Below are positions 27,022 to 35,794 of a DNA stretch of 64,000 nt, one piece after another. The position numbers and the translations under genes were made by a program. The DNA is from Pedomonas mirosovicensis (GTDB lineage Bacteria > Pseudomonadota > Alphaproteobacteria > Sphingomonadales > Sphingomonadaceae), in NCBI RefSeq assembly GCF_022569295.1, contig NZ_JAKFIA010000002.1:310001-374000 (forward strand), given 5' to 3'. How positions within the stretch are numbered: position 1 is the stretch's first letter; the number at the start of each line of letters is the position of its first letter. The notes under the pieces were generated by a model. It ran no database searches, was not told the origin of the DNA, and saw only the letters and a list, made by a program, of their open reading frames with translations.

Positions 27022-28089
27022 GTGCAAACTTTCCTCACTGCCTTGACCGGCTACGAAGTCGAAACCGCCCAGTCGCGCCTTGGCGCGCTCCGGGCGCTCG
27101 AACAGGCCACAACCGCCATGGCCCGGCTCGATCAGGCGGTTTTCGGCCATCCTTATGCGCCGCTGTGGCGGGCCTATGCCGAAATTCAGGCGCTGGCCGA
27201 GCTGGGCCGTCAGATCAACGAGCCGGACGACGCCAGACGTATTTTTTCTGCGCTGGCAGGCAGCGGAAACCACGTACTGGAGCCAGCCCTTGGCCGCCAG
27301 ACGGCAGCCGCCCGCACCCGCTGGCGGGCCATGGAGCAGCGCAAGGGGCATGAAGCGCTGAAAGCCACGGTCGAAGCCCTGTGCGACTTCGGCCCGGCCG
27401 ACGGCCCAACCCTCGTTCTCCTTATCGCCCGGCTCCACACGCTGGAGCGCCAGCGGCTCGACCGCTGTGACCTCACGCTCGCCGTGCCCTACGCGCTGTG
27501 GCGGCTGAAGCTGACCCACGCTCACCTGCCCGGCCTGTTCGGGTCCATCCGGGTGCTGGCCTCAAAAGAGTTCTCCACCACCGCCATGATCGAACGCTTC
27601 TGCCAGCGCCTCGCCACTCAGGCCGAGCAGGGCCTGCGCCTGCTCGAAGAGATCGGCCGCGCTGTGGCGGAAAGTCAGCGGAAAGTGGAGGGCGCGAAAA
27701 CTCAGCGGAAGGAGGCCCTGCGCCGCCTGGCGTGGGAGGCCCTGTGGCCGCGTCCCCTCTCCCCAGCCGGCCTTGCCCGGCGCTGGGGCCAGCAGGTCTC
27801 CACCACATCCCGGCTGCTGAAAGCCAGCGAGGAGATCGGCCTGGTTCAGCCTGCTGTTGACCGCTCTGCCATGAAACGCCCCCTGTATCAGCGCTACGCG
27901 GGCACACTTCTCTTCCAGATGGCCGGGCTCGAGCCGCCCAGCCGGGGCCGTCCGGCCCTTGCCCCGCACCCTGCCACGCTTGACGCCGGCTTCGATGAAG
28001 CCGCCTTCAACGATGCCCTGGCAGCGGTCGACCGGATGCTGGAGCGATTGGGCGAACCGGCGTCGCTCGCGGAGCTGGCGGAGGAATAA
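27022..28089 (+). CDS. Plasmid-associated helical protein with C-terminal winged HTH, unknown function
   Basis: 355 aa from GTG 27022 (AAAGGGA upstream). It is all-helical in appearance. Residues about 240-285 (PLSPAGLARRWGQQVSTTSR, LLKASEEIGLVQP) look like a winged HTH. A charged, coiled helix (AVAESQRKVEGAKTQRKEAL) precedes it. The general layout recalls the DUF1612+HTH plasmid proteins of rhizobia, but I do not claim homology. Two copies of the origin iteron motif lie inside the coding sequence at 27667-27682 and 27694-27709. An exact copy follows the stop at 28108. Confidence 0.7.
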   Translation: MQTFLTALTGYEVETAQSRLGALRALEQATTAMARLDQAVFGHPYAPLWRAYAEIQALAELGRQINEPDDARRIFSALAGSGNHVLEPALGRQTAAARTRWRAMEQRKGHEALKATVEALCDFGPADGPTLVLLIARLHTLERQRLDRCDLTLAVPYALWRLKLTHAHLPGLFGSIRVLASKEFSTTAMIERFCQRLATQAEQGLRLLEEIGRAVAESQRKVEGAKTQRKEALRRLAWEALWPRPLSPAGLARRWGQQVSTTSRLLKASEEIGLVQPAVDRSAMKRPLYQRYAGTLLFQMAGLEPPSRGRPALAPHPATLDAGFDEAAFNDALAAVDRMLERLGEPASLAELAEE

Positions 28090-28107
28090 TCGCCCTTCCC
28101 CCTCAGC

Positions 28108-28125
28108 GCGCGAAAAGTCAGCGGA
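28108..28125 (+). repeat. Dispersed 18-bp iteron-like sequence, copy 1
   Basis: GCGCGAAAAGTCAGCGGA, identical in all bases to copies at 32924, 38487 and 61134 and the same as the core of the origin iterons. It lies 18 bp after the stop of the HTH protein gene. Confidence 0.85.
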
Positions 28126-28754
28126 AACGATTCAAAGCCTTGCAGGCAAAAGCACCGGCCTGGCCGGCTGCTGTGCGAAAGGCGCTGCATGTAGGAGACG
28201 GGGGCATAACAAGGATTGTGCTGCGGGGAGGATTGTTTTGCAGGAGGGCCAAGACCCTCTTGGCACCCTCCCTTTTTGCTTACCGGGATGCACCCGGTCG
28301 GATCGGCGCGTGAGCTGCACGTGCAGACCGCCATGCGATTTCCCCAGGCGCGTCCCGATAAGGATGCAGGGCAGTCCTTAGGCTGTGGTGTGACCACGAG
28401 CGGGACGTACCGGCAAGGCAATCTCTGATCGGTGGGTTTGCCGCCAAGGTCGGCGCGGGTCCTCATGGCAAATGGGACGTCATGAAACGGAACCAGATTC
28501 CACCTGCCCAACCTGAACCGCCATGGAGAAGAGCTGTCTGGTCTAGCAGGCGCGTTGATGGAGTCTGAACAGGAACTGCACGTTTCGTCGCCCAATCGCG
28601 CCGGGGCGCAGAAGCCGACCCAAACGGAGGCGGAAAACCTCAGATTTCTGCGGGTTTCCGGGCAAATTGCAGGCCTGCAAGACGGCTCTTCCCCTTCCCT
28701 GTCGGTCTTGTGTGTCGACAAACGCCACCCGCCGCTGCCGCACCATTGACCAAC
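28126..28754. other. Non-coding stretch between HTH gene and parB terminator
   Basis: 629 bases with no convincing gene; the frames on both strands lack ribosome sites and family patterns. It holds the terminator at 28243-28277 and a small hairpin (ACCGGG/CCCGGT) directly after it. A transcript starting near the 18-mer and ending at that terminator would be a compact structured RNA, which is only a possibility. Confidence 0.5.
28243..28277 (+). terminator. Rho-independent terminator
   Basis: GGAGGGCCAAGA pairs with TCTTGGCACCCTCC across a CCC loop, followed by TTTTT at 28273-28277. It is oriented to end transcripts from 27022-28089. Confidence 0.8.
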
Positions 28755-28781
28755 AAAAAAGCCGCGGTTTTCCGCGGCTTT
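28755..28781 (-). terminator. Rho-independent terminator of parAB
   Basis: AAAGCCGCGG-TTTT-CCGCGGCTTT is a perfect stem. On the minus strand it is followed by a run of T (the A7 at 28754-28760 on plus). It lies 26 bp after the parB stop. Confidence 0.85.
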
Positions 28782-28806
28782 GAGGATATCTTGCAGGTCT
28801 GCAAGA

Positions 28807-29808
28807 TCAGCGGAGCAACTGCTCCGCCGTCTGGCTGATGAGCGCCAGCACCTCATCCTTGCTGGCTCCATGGCCCGGTAGTACTTGGATCTGGAAGGCT
28901 CCACCCCGGCCCGGCCGCGTGAAACGCAGCACCGGGCGACCGTTCGGCAACGTCACCGTCTCCGGCCCTGTCTTGCTCGCCTTGGGTGTGGCGGCGCTCT
29001 TCTTAAGGCGGGTCCGCACCGTTGCCGCCGGCAGGAAGGGCCTGCCCTCACCCGCCAGCGTCTCTTGCTCCGCCGCCAGTTCGTTTGCTGCCGCCAGCAC
29101 GGCGCTACGGCCCTTCTCGGTTTTGAGCAGCGGTGCGATCTCGGCGGCAGCGGTGATGTTGAGCGCGCGCTTGTCGCCGAACGCCGCCAGCACCTCCTCC
29201 GGCAGCCGGGCAATGGTGAGGTAGCGGCTTAGCCAGCTTTCCGAGACGTTAAGCCGCTTGGCCATGGCGTGCTGCTGGCCGCCGTAATAGTAGTCGAGCG
29301 CCTGGGCATAGGAGCGGGCGCGCTCGTAATCCGAGATGTCCTGCCGTTCCCGGTTCTCCAAGTCCTGCAGGCGGAAGGCGGCCTCGTCGTCCATGTCCTG
29401 CACGGCGACGAGGAATTTCATCTCCGGGTAGTTGTGGGCGCGCAGCCAGCTGATGCTCCAGTGCCGCCGCGCGCCGCAGATCACTTCATAGTCAACGCTG
29501 GCGTCGCCCCGGACCGGCCGCACGACGGCCGGGATCTTCTGCCCGCCCTCGGCGATGAGGTTGTCGATCAGGTCCTGGCACTGAGCGAGGGTCAGCTGGT
29601 CATAGATGCGCGCGTTACCCTGCCAGATGCGGCAACGGCTTGGGTCGATCAGCCGCTGGGTCTGCACCTTGGTATCAGAGCCCAGCGCCGAACCCAGCGC
29701 CGACATGCGGGTGGAGAGGTTGGCGTTCTCGCCCGCACCGGGCTCCGGCGTATTGGCTTGCCGCTTCTCCAGCGCCTGCGAGATGATGGATTTCGCCTTG
29801 ATCGCCAT
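28807..29808 (-). CDS. parB: ParB-family plasmid partition protein
   Basis: 333 aa. The N-terminal ParB/Sulfiredoxin domain has the CTPase-type box ICGARRHWSISWLRAHN. A central HTH follows (HAMAKRLNVSESWLSRYLTI) and the C-terminus is a dimerisation domain. It binds a centromere and loads ParA-dependent segregation. A GGAGAGGGACCC ribosome site precedes the ATG. It is 52 bp downstream of parA and ends before the terminator at 28755. No classical parS is recognised; the dispersed 18-mer is a candidate. Confidence 0.93.
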   Translation of the reverse strand: MAIKAKSIISQALEKRQANTPEPGAGENANLSTRMSALGSALGSDTKVQTQRLIDPSRCRIWQGNARIYDQLTLAQCQDLIDNLIAEGGQKIPAVVRPVRGDASVDYEVICGARRHWSISWLRAHNYPEMKFLVAVQDMDDEAAFRLQDLENRERQDISDYERARSYAQALDYYYGGQQHAMAKRLNVSESWLSRYLTIARLPEEVLAAFGDKRALNITAAAEIAPLLKTEKGRSAVLAAANELAAEQETLAGEGRPFLPAATVRTRLKKSAATPKASKTGPETVTLPNGRPVLRFTRPGRGGAFQIQVLPGHGASKDEVLALISQTAEQLLR

Positions 29809-29860
29809 GGGTCCCTCTCCTCCTGCCCGAGGTCAGGTGTTTTCGTTTCCGTCAGAGTGC

Positions 29861-31039
29861 CTAGAGCAGCCCGGCCTGCTCCAGAGATTCATAGTGGCTC
29901 GGCCAGGTCTTGCGGATCAGCAGTTCCAGTTCCTTGCCATAGGCGTCGAGGTACGACATGCAGCGCGTCCAGGTCTGGCGCGAGGCGGTCGGCTGGCCGA
30001 TTTCATAGACGGTCTTCAGCAGCATGCCCGCGTTGTCGATCTCCGCCGAGTCCTTCAGCTGCGCCCGCATCATGCGACGTCCCCAGGTTTCTTCCATGAA
30101 ATGGCTCATCTCGCCGTGGCTGGTCTTGGTATCCGAACCGCGGGAGATGACGACGCGCAGGAACTTGTAGGCGCGCTCGCGCGGCAAGCTGGAAAGCTGC
30201 TCCAGCACATCCGTCATCATGGCGATGAACTTGCGGGTGGAGAACAGGTCCACGTTCGACGGCAGCGTTGGAATGAGCAGCGCATTGGCCGCGCGCAGCA
30301 CGCTCAGCGAAATGAAGCCGAGCGCCGGCGGCGAGTCGAGGATCACCACGTCATAGTTCTGGGCCGCCCGCTCGATACCCTCGCGCAGCCAGTCGAAATG
30401 GATGGGGTTGTCCTTCAATAACACCGCCATCTCGTATTCCGAGCTGAACAGGTCGAGGTTGGCCGGAATCAGATCAAGCCCTTCCCAATGCGTCGGACGA
30501 ATGGCGTAGCTCAGGTCCTCATAGTCCCGGCGCAGATAAGGATAGAGGGTCTCGCCGCCGCCCAGGTCCACATCCGGGTTGATGCCCATGAGGCTGGTCG
30601 AGCTGCCCTGTGGGTCGCAGTCCACCAGCAGCACGCGGTAGCCCTTGAGCGCCAGATAGTGGGCGGTGTGCACAGCGATGGTCGACTTGCCGACGCCGCC
30701 CTTGAAGTTCTGCACCGAGAGGATGACCGGCTCGTCGGTTTCCGCCCGCCATGGCAGGGTGCCGAACACCCGGCGCATGTTGTTGATTTCAGGCAGCGTA
30801 TAGCCCACCCGCCGGTTAGTGGCGGACAGTTCAGGCTGGGGCAGACGGCCGGAGGCTTCGGCTTCCCGAATGGATTCGGAGGAGCGGCCAATCATCTCCG
30901 CTGCCTTTCCCATCGGGAAGCGCAGCGTCAACGTGCGGCGCTGATTGCGCTGCGAGACCACATCCTCCAGGGCCTGGAACGACAGCTCCGTGTCGTTGCG
31001 GAAGGCAAGGATGGTCTCCAGCGTCTCTAAAGGTTCCAT
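29861..31039 (-). CDS. parA: ParA-family partition ATPase
   Basis: 392 aa from ATG 31039 with AAGGAG 10 nt upstream. The frame stays open upstream to 31477, but that part covers the iteron array and is not protein-like. The N-terminal HTH (AAEMIGRSSESIREAEASG) marks the type Ia class, which also represses its own promoter. The deviant Walker A is KGGVGKST, Walker A' VVILDSPPALG, with VDCDPQGS. It is divergent from repA across the origin. Confidence 0.94.
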   Translation of the reverse strand: MEPLETLETILAFRNDTELSFQALEDVVSQRNQRRTLTLRFPMGKAAEMIGRSSESIREAEASGRLPQPELSATNRRVGYTLPEINNMRRVFGTLPWRAETDEPVILSVQNFKGGVGKSTIAVHTAHYLALKGYRVLLVDCDPQGSSTSLMGINPDVDLGGGETLYPYLRRDYEDLSYAIRPTHWEGLDLIPANLDLFSSEYEMAVLLKDNPIHFDWLREGIERAAQNYDVVILDSPPALGFISLSVLRAANALLIPTLPSNVDLFSTRKFIAMMTDVLEQLSSLPRERAYKFLRVVISRGSDTKTSHGEMSHFMEETWGRRMMRAQLKDSAEIDNAGMLLKTVYEIGQPTASRQTWTRCMSYLDAYGKELELLIRKTWPSHYESLEQAGLL

Positions 31040-31130
31040 GTGCAGCAGGCTCCTTGGACTGGCAACCCCTCGCTTATAGACAGAGCGCTTTGCAAAATGG
31101 AACCCCTTTGACGCAGAATTTGCAAACCCC

Positions 31131-31357
31131 TCCGCTGATTTTACGCATTCCGCCAAATTCCGAGTCGCTCTATGTCCTCGCTCCGAAACCGCCACAGTGT
31201 CCCGAAAGCGCTCCCACGCGCGTACCCTCCCTTGTGGATAAGCTCCGCTGCCTTTTCGCGCTTCCGCTGGGTTTTCGCTTTTCCCCTCCGCTGAGTTTCC
31301 CACCTGGGTTCCGCTGCCTTTCCGCAACGACTCGTGTTTCTTCCGCTGGGTTTCCGC
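31131..31357 (-). repeat. Iteron array of oriV
   Basis: 16-bp units TCCGCTGNNTTTTCGC start at 31131, 31244, 31263, 31287, 31310 and 31342. Read on the minus strand they are GCGAAAANNCAGCGGA. Starts are 19-32 bp apart over the last five, about two to three helical turns. Plus-strand copies are at 31412 and 31563. They are the likely RepA binding sites for initiation and copy control. Confidence 0.85.
31233..31241 (-). promoter_or_regulatory. DnaA box
   Basis: TGTGGATAA on plus is an exact TTATCCACA on minus, placed 2 bp before the second iteron. Confidence 0.85.
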
Positions 31358-31666
31358 GCGGCACAGAATCTGATTCCTATAGACCGAACTTGAATCCCTT
31401 CCGATATGATTACGAAAAGTCAGCGGGCAGCCCGTCCCCAGCCATGGTGCAACCCGAAGGTTCGAATCGTTTTTCAATTTTTGGCTTGTCTTTTTTGCAA
31501 AACGGCCGCCACAGTCCTGTCGCTACGCAAACGACCCGCCACCCCGGTCTGAACTGGCAAACGCGAAAACCCAGCGGATAACTTTGCAAATTTTTCGCTT
31601 TTGTGCGTGACAAAGGCCAACCGGTAACCATAGGCTTGCGGTAGAGAGTCGCTAGGGGCCGACGAA

Positions 31667-32905
31667 ATGGACGATGCAATCGACGTAGAGGGGCTGAGGA
31701 AGCAGTTGGAGCTGTTTTCCTATGATGCCGCGCCGATCATGGCCACCACGCGCGACCCGCGCGCTCGCAAGATCATTACCTCCATTTGCGAAATGGAGAA
31801 GACCGATCCCAAGCTGAGCTTTCTCGACTCGGCCTTCTGCACCATGAGCCTGCCGGCGCGCCAGCCGGCCAACCCCTATAAACCGATTCAGCGCACGGAT
31901 GGCCGCTATCAATTGTTGATCGCGCCCAAATCAGTGCCCGGCGAGGATGGCGAGCCGGTGTGCTACGGCGTGCCTTTCGGCCCCAAGGCGCGGCTCATCC
32001 TCGTCTATATGATGTCCGAGGCGCGGCGGAACAACAGCCCGGAAATTTACCTCGGCAACAGCCTGTCCCATTTCATGCGCCGCATGGGCTATTCCAGTGA
32101 CGGCGGCGGCAAGGGCGGGGCGCTGACCGGCGTGCGCGAGCAGCTGCGCCGCCTCTTGCGCTGCGAATGGACCATCCGCTTCGTTGGCGATGACAACAGC
32201 GAAACCGTGCAGGACGTGGCGCTGGCCAACGCCTACGAGATTTTCCAGGGCGATGCCTTCGTGAAGCGCATCCGTTTCTCGGATGCCTTTTTCAATCACC
32301 TGATGCGCCATTCAGTGCCGCTGGACGAGCGGGCGCTGGCCCAGCTGCGCGACAACGCCACCGCCATTGACCTTTATACCTGGCTGGCCTTCCGCCTGCC
32401 CAATGTCGACGGCGAGATCGCGTTCGAGTGGGAGAAGGTTCGCAAGGCCCACTTCGGGCTGGAATCGCCCCGGATGCGCGATTTCCAGCGCGCCATCCGC
32501 GACGCCTGGATTCGCGTGCAGGCGGTTTACCCCGCGGCCAAGGCCGACTTCAGCCGGCCGGACGTGGTGGTGCTGCGTGAGTCCGCTCCGCCTGTGGAGA
32601 AAGACTTCCTGCCCCGCCGCAGCCACCTGGCCCCGGCCCGGCTGCCGGGTCTGGAGGCGTCGCGCCCGGTCGTGGACAATAGTTTTACCTTTCCCTTGGG
32701 AAGTCTCAGCTTCGGCGGCCCGGCCGAGCAGAAGCTGCGGGAAGTCGCGCTTGATCTGGGCGGCGGTTGGGATGTGGACCGTATTGCGGACGAGTTCCGC
32801 AAGATTATCCGCGAGCGGCCGGGTGAATTGAAGGGCGCCGAGTTGCTGCGTTGTTGGGCCGGCTTCTGCCGCTCCTATGCCGAGCGGCGTGCCAGCCGGG
32901 CGTAA
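31667..32905 (+). CDS. repA: RepA plasmid replication initiator
   Basis: 412 aa. It matches the plasmid-encoded RepA family common on alphaproteobacterial plasmids: the N-terminal TDPKLSFLDSAFCTMSLPAR, then GPKARLILVYMMSEARRNNS, the winged-helix part YLGNSLSHFMRRMGYSSDGG and LTGVREQLRRLLRCEWTIRF, and TAIDLYTWLAFRLPNV. It binds the iterons upstream to open the origin. The coding region ends 19 bp before another exact iteron-like 18-mer. Confidence 0.93.
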   Translation: MDDAIDVEGLRKQLELFSYDAAPIMATTRDPRARKIITSICEMEKTDPKLSFLDSAFCTMSLPARQPANPYKPIQRTDGRYQLLIAPKSVPGEDGEPVCYGVPFGPKARLILVYMMSEARRNNSPEIYLGNSLSHFMRRMGYSSDGGGKGGALTGVREQLRRLLRCEWTIRFVGDDNSETVQDVALANAYEIFQGDAFVKRIRFSDAFFNHLMRHSVPLDERALAQLRDNATAIDLYTWLAFRLPNVDGEIAFEWEKVRKAHFGLESPRMRDFQRAIRDAWIRVQAVYPAAKADFSRPDVVVLRESAPPVEKDFLPRRSHLAPARLPGLEASRPVVDNSFTFPLGSLSFGGPAEQKLREVALDLGGGWDVDRIADEFRKIIRERPGELKGAELLRCWAGFCRSYAERRASRA

Positions 32906-32923
32906 GCCGCTGAAAAGAGGCGG

Positions 32924-32941
32924 GCGCGAAAAGTCAGCGGA
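32924..32941 (+). repeat. Dispersed 18-bp iteron-like sequence, copy 2
   Basis: GCGCGAAAAGTCAGCGGA between repA and the hydrolase gene. Its TCAGCGG end can pair with CCGCTGA at 32908, so the site may also form a small hairpin. Confidence 0.85.
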
Positions 32942-32979
32942 CTATATCTTCTCTGGTAAAAACGGGGAGGTGATCTTCC

Positions 32980-33762
32980 ATGGATTACGCGACGCTTGAA
33001 GACGGCTGCCGCATCGCCTGGCGGATGGACGGGCCAGAGGGAGCGCCGGTTCTCATCCTGGCCCATGCCCTCGGGGCGTCCCTCGACATGTGGGAGCCGC
33101 AGGTTGAAGCCCTGCAAGGGCGGCTTCGCCTGCTGCGCTATGATGCCCGCGGCCATGGCGGATCCGACGTGCCGCCCGGCCCCTATTCCATCGAGCGGCT
33201 GGGGCGCGATACCCTTGGCCTTATGGACGCGCTTGGAATCGAGAAGGCGTCCTTCTGCGGCATTTCCATGGGCGGGTTCGTGGGACAGTGGCTGGGCGTC
33301 AATGCGCCAGAGCGGCTGGAGAAGCTGATCCTCGCCAATACCTGCGCCTACATGGGCCCGCCGGAGAACTGGTTGTCCCGGATCGAGGCCGTCACCACCC
33401 AGGGTGTGGCGGCGCTGGCGGAGGCCACGCTGGGGCGCTGGTTCACGCCAGCCTTTCACGAGCGCGCGCCGGAGACGGTGGAGAGCATCCGCCGCCTGCT
33501 GCTGGCGACAAACCCACAGGGCTATGCGGGCTGCGCCGCGGCGATTGCCGAGATGGACCTGCGGGACATTCTTCCGGGGATTACCGCACCCACGCTCGTC
33601 ATCGGCGGCAGCAAGGATAGCTCGACGCCGCTGGATTGCGCCGAGATGCTTTACGCTGAAATCGCGGACAGCCGGCTGGAGGTTCTGCCGTCCGCGCACC
33701 TGTCCAACGTTGAGGATGCCGCCGCCTTCAATTCCCTGCTGCTTGCCTTCCTTGGGGAGTGA
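32980..33762 (+). CDS. pcaD: Alpha/beta hydrolase, 3-oxoadipate enol-lactonase-like
   Basis: 260 aa. Alpha/beta-hydrolase marks: oxyanion region LAHALGASLDMW, DARGHGGSD, nucleophile elbow FCGISMGGFVGQ (Ser), acid in GGSKDSSTP and His in PSAHLSNVE. The pattern is that of PcaD, which opens 3-oxoadipate enol-lactone in the protocatechuate pathway. No other pca gene is nearby, so the physiological substrate is open. Ribosome site GGGGAGG. Confidence 0.82.
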   Translation: MDYATLEDGCRIAWRMDGPEGAPVLILAHALGASLDMWEPQVEALQGRLRLLRYDARGHGGSDVPPGPYSIERLGRDTLGLMDALGIEKASFCGISMGGFVGQWLGVNAPERLEKLILANTCAYMGPPENWLSRIEAVTTQGVAALAEATLGRWFTPAFHERAPETVESIRRLLLATNPQGYAGCAAAIAEMDLRDILPGITAPTLVIGGSKDSSTPLDCAEMLYAEIADSRLEVLPSAHLSNVEDAAAFNSLLLAFLGE

Positions 33763-33857
33763 GTCCGCCTATGGCGGGTTGGGCCAGCCCTACCGCTTCC
33801 GTCCTGTCGCGCCATATGAAAGGAGAAGACTAATCAGTCAGGAAGAGGCGGTCGATC

Positions 33858-34844
33858 GTGGCAGACGAAGTGCCCGTGCTCGTTGGAGATATCGGCGGCA
33901 CCAATGCCCGCTTCGCGTTGGCCCGAAGGGGCCCGGCCGGGCAGCCGATGATGGCGGAGACGCGTAAATACAAGTCCGCTGACTTTCCGTCGTTCACGGA
34001 TGCGGTGCGCCGCTATCTGGAAGAAGCGGCGGAGCTTGCAAGAGGCGTGCGCCGGGCGGTGTTCGCGGTCGCAACGGCGGTGCTCGGCGATACGGTGCGG
34101 CTGACCAACAGTCCCTGGGTCGTCTCCGCGCCCGAGGCCTGCCGGCTGTTCGGCCTGGAAAGCCTGAGGCTGGTCAACGACTTCCAGGCCATCGGCCGGG
34201 CGGTGCCGCTGATGGAGCGGCAGGATCTCGCCCTCATCGGCCCCTTGCCCGCGCCTGACTGGCGCGCGGACATGACCCTTGCCGTCGTCGGCCCTGGCAC
34301 CGGCCTTGGCGTTTGCATGGTGCGATTGCAACGCGGCGTGCCGCTGGTCCTGCCGTCCGAGGCCGGGCATACGGCCTTCGCCCCGTCGGACGCGCGCGAG
34401 GTCGAGGTGCTGCGCCTCTTGCAGCTGCGTTACGGGCGGGTCTCCAACGAGCGGCTTCTCTCCGGCCCCGGCCTCGTTGCTCTGCATGAAGTCCTGTGCG
34501 AGATCGAGGGCAGGCCCACCGCCCTGTCCCGGCCCGAGGCCATTACGGAAGCCGCCGCCCAGGCGCCCGATGGGCCGGAGGCGCAGACGGTCCAGCTGTT
34601 CTGCGATCTTTATGGCGCGGTCGCGGGAGATTTCGTTCTGGCTTTCGGCGCATGGGACGGCCTGTTTCTTGCCGGCAATCTCACCTCCGTGCTGCTGCCT
34701 GCCTTGCAGGCCAGCCGCTTCCGCCAGCGTTTCGAGGACAAGGGCCGCTTTGCCGATGCCATGGCCAGGGTGCCCTCTCTGGCGATGACCCAACGACTCA
34801 TCGGGCTCAAGGGCACGGCGGCTCTGGCCCTGGATGAAAACTGA
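33858..34844 (+). CDS. glk: Glucokinase
   Basis: 328 aa from GTG 33858. Hexokinase/Hsp70-fold ATP loop LVGDIGGTNARFAL; substrate-loop elements TNSPWVVSAPEA and LVNDFQAIGRAVPL; VVGPGTGLGVCMV; EAGHTAFAP; and FLAGNLTSVLLPAL. It phosphorylates glucose with ATP, feeding Entner-Doudoroff flux. It follows the hydrolase by 95 bp. A degenerate iteron motif (14/16) occurs in its 5' coding part at 33975-33990. Confidence 0.93.
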   Translation: MADEVPVLVGDIGGTNARFALARRGPAGQPMMAETRKYKSADFPSFTDAVRRYLEEAAELARGVRRAVFAVATAVLGDTVRLTNSPWVVSAPEACRLFGLESLRLVNDFQAIGRAVPLMERQDLALIGPLPAPDWRADMTLAVVGPGTGLGVCMVRLQRGVPLVLPSEAGHTAFAPSDAREVEVLRLLQLRYGRVSNERLLSGPGLVALHEVLCEIEGRPTALSRPEAITEAAAQAPDGPEAQTVQLFCDLYGAVAGDFVLAFGAWDGLFLAGNLTSVLLPALQASRFRQRFEDKGRFADAMARVPSLAMTQRLIGLKGTAALALDEN

Positions 34845-35015
34845 TCCGCCCGTCGCAGCACCTGCCTGTGTCGAGCGAAGATTAATGCGTATGACTTAGG
34901 TGATACCTCCATTTAATTGACAAGATTGAATCCCACGCCGCCGCTTTTCACAATTGGTTGCAGCCGAGACGTAGCTGCAAGCACCGGGCGAACCACCAGA
35001 GTGGGGCGGCAGAAT

Positions 35016-35387
35016 ATGACAATATTGCAATCACGATGCCGGGCCATTGGCCTGGCCCTGACCCTCGGCCTTGGAGGCCCGGCGCTGGTGACCGCTGCGC
35101 CGACGAGAGATGCGGGCGCGGCGCTTTACGACTTTGCCATCCCGCCGCAGCCGCTGGGCGATGCCCTTAGCCTGTTCGCCCGTCAGACAGGCCTTGCCGT
35201 TCTGCATCCGCCCATTCCGCCTGGGGAGCTGTCGCCGGGCGTCAGGGGGCGACGAACGGCGCGGGAAGCGCTTGATCGCCTGCTTGCGGGCACAACGCTG
35301 GAAATTGCGGCCACGCCGCGTCAGCCTGCCGGCGGCTTTGCCCTGCGCTCGGTTCGTCGCGCGTCTCCCCAGGGTTCCGGGCGCTGA
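35016..35387 (+). CDS. Stand-alone STN-domain periplasmic protein
   Basis: 123 aa from ATG 35016. A signal peptide (CRAIGLALTLGLGGPALVTA) is followed by a single secretin/TonB short N-terminal (STN) domain: YDFAIPPQPLGDALSLFARQ, then REALDRLLAGTTLEI. STN domains normally sit at the front of transducing TonB receptors or with FecR. Here it is alone, and the TonB receptor at 61451 lacks one. No sigma/FecR pair is beside it. Confidence 0.8.
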   Translation: MTILQSRCRAIGLALTLGLGGPALVTAAPTRDAGAALYDFAIPPQPLGDALSLFARQTGLAVLHPPIPPGELSPGVRGRRTAREALDRLLAGTTLEIAATPRQPAGGFALRSVRRASPQGSGR

Positions 35388-35794
35388 TTCCCTTACGGTT
35401 TCACGGTCTGGCGCACTCAATTGGCGTCCGTCGCAAGCCGGGTTGCGCCTCGCGGCTTGATTTGCGACCCCATTCAACGCCAGCATGTGTTCATGCTGTG
35501 CTTTGCAACTGGGCCGAAATGGCCGATGATGTCTTTCTTATCCAGAGCCGGGCACTAGCATCTCCAGCCCGGTCGATCGGGGCAGCGCTGCGCGCCGGGT
35601 TGGGGAGCGCGCTGTCCCGCGCAAGAACATAAAGCAGGCAGGGTGACGGGGAGGCTTTGATCTTGGTTATTTACACAACCGGCTGTTAGCATAGGGGGCG
35701 GGGACTCCCGGGGAGGGAGCGCCGCGTGGCATGTTGCGTGTCTCGAGCAATCAAGGGCCTATATGCCTGTGCGTATGGGTACGAGTAGGTTGTA
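35388..35794. other. Non-coding stretch
   Basis: 407 bases with no convincing gene. A small perfect hairpin (CAGCATG-tgtt-CATGCTG, about 35482-35499) is visible. The promoter of the large signalling gene must lie at the right side. Confidence 0.5.

Larger units (their letters stand above)
31040..31666. other. Plasmid origin of replication region (oriV)
   Basis: 627 bp between the divergent parA and repA genes. It contains a DnaA box, at least six head-to-tail iterons on the minus strand (31131-31357), two more on the plus strand (31412-31427 and 31563-31578), four TTTGCAAA palindromes (31089, 31119, 31494, 31583) and an AT-rich tract (about 31461-31502). This is the composition of an iteron-type origin controlled by RepA. 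Confidence 0.85.

Noticed and set aside
27894-28904. A 336-codon open frame on the minus strand across the region before parB
   Set aside because: It spans two terminators and the end of the HTH gene, lacks a ribosome site and has no family-like segment.
31131-31357. CRISPR array
   Set aside because: The repeats are 16 bp with 3-16 bp gaps after the first unit, lie between parA and repA, and no cas genes are present; they are iterons.
31040-31477. N-terminal extension of parA (146 codons)
   Set aside because: It covers the iterons and DnaA box, and a good ribosome site sits right before ATG 31039.
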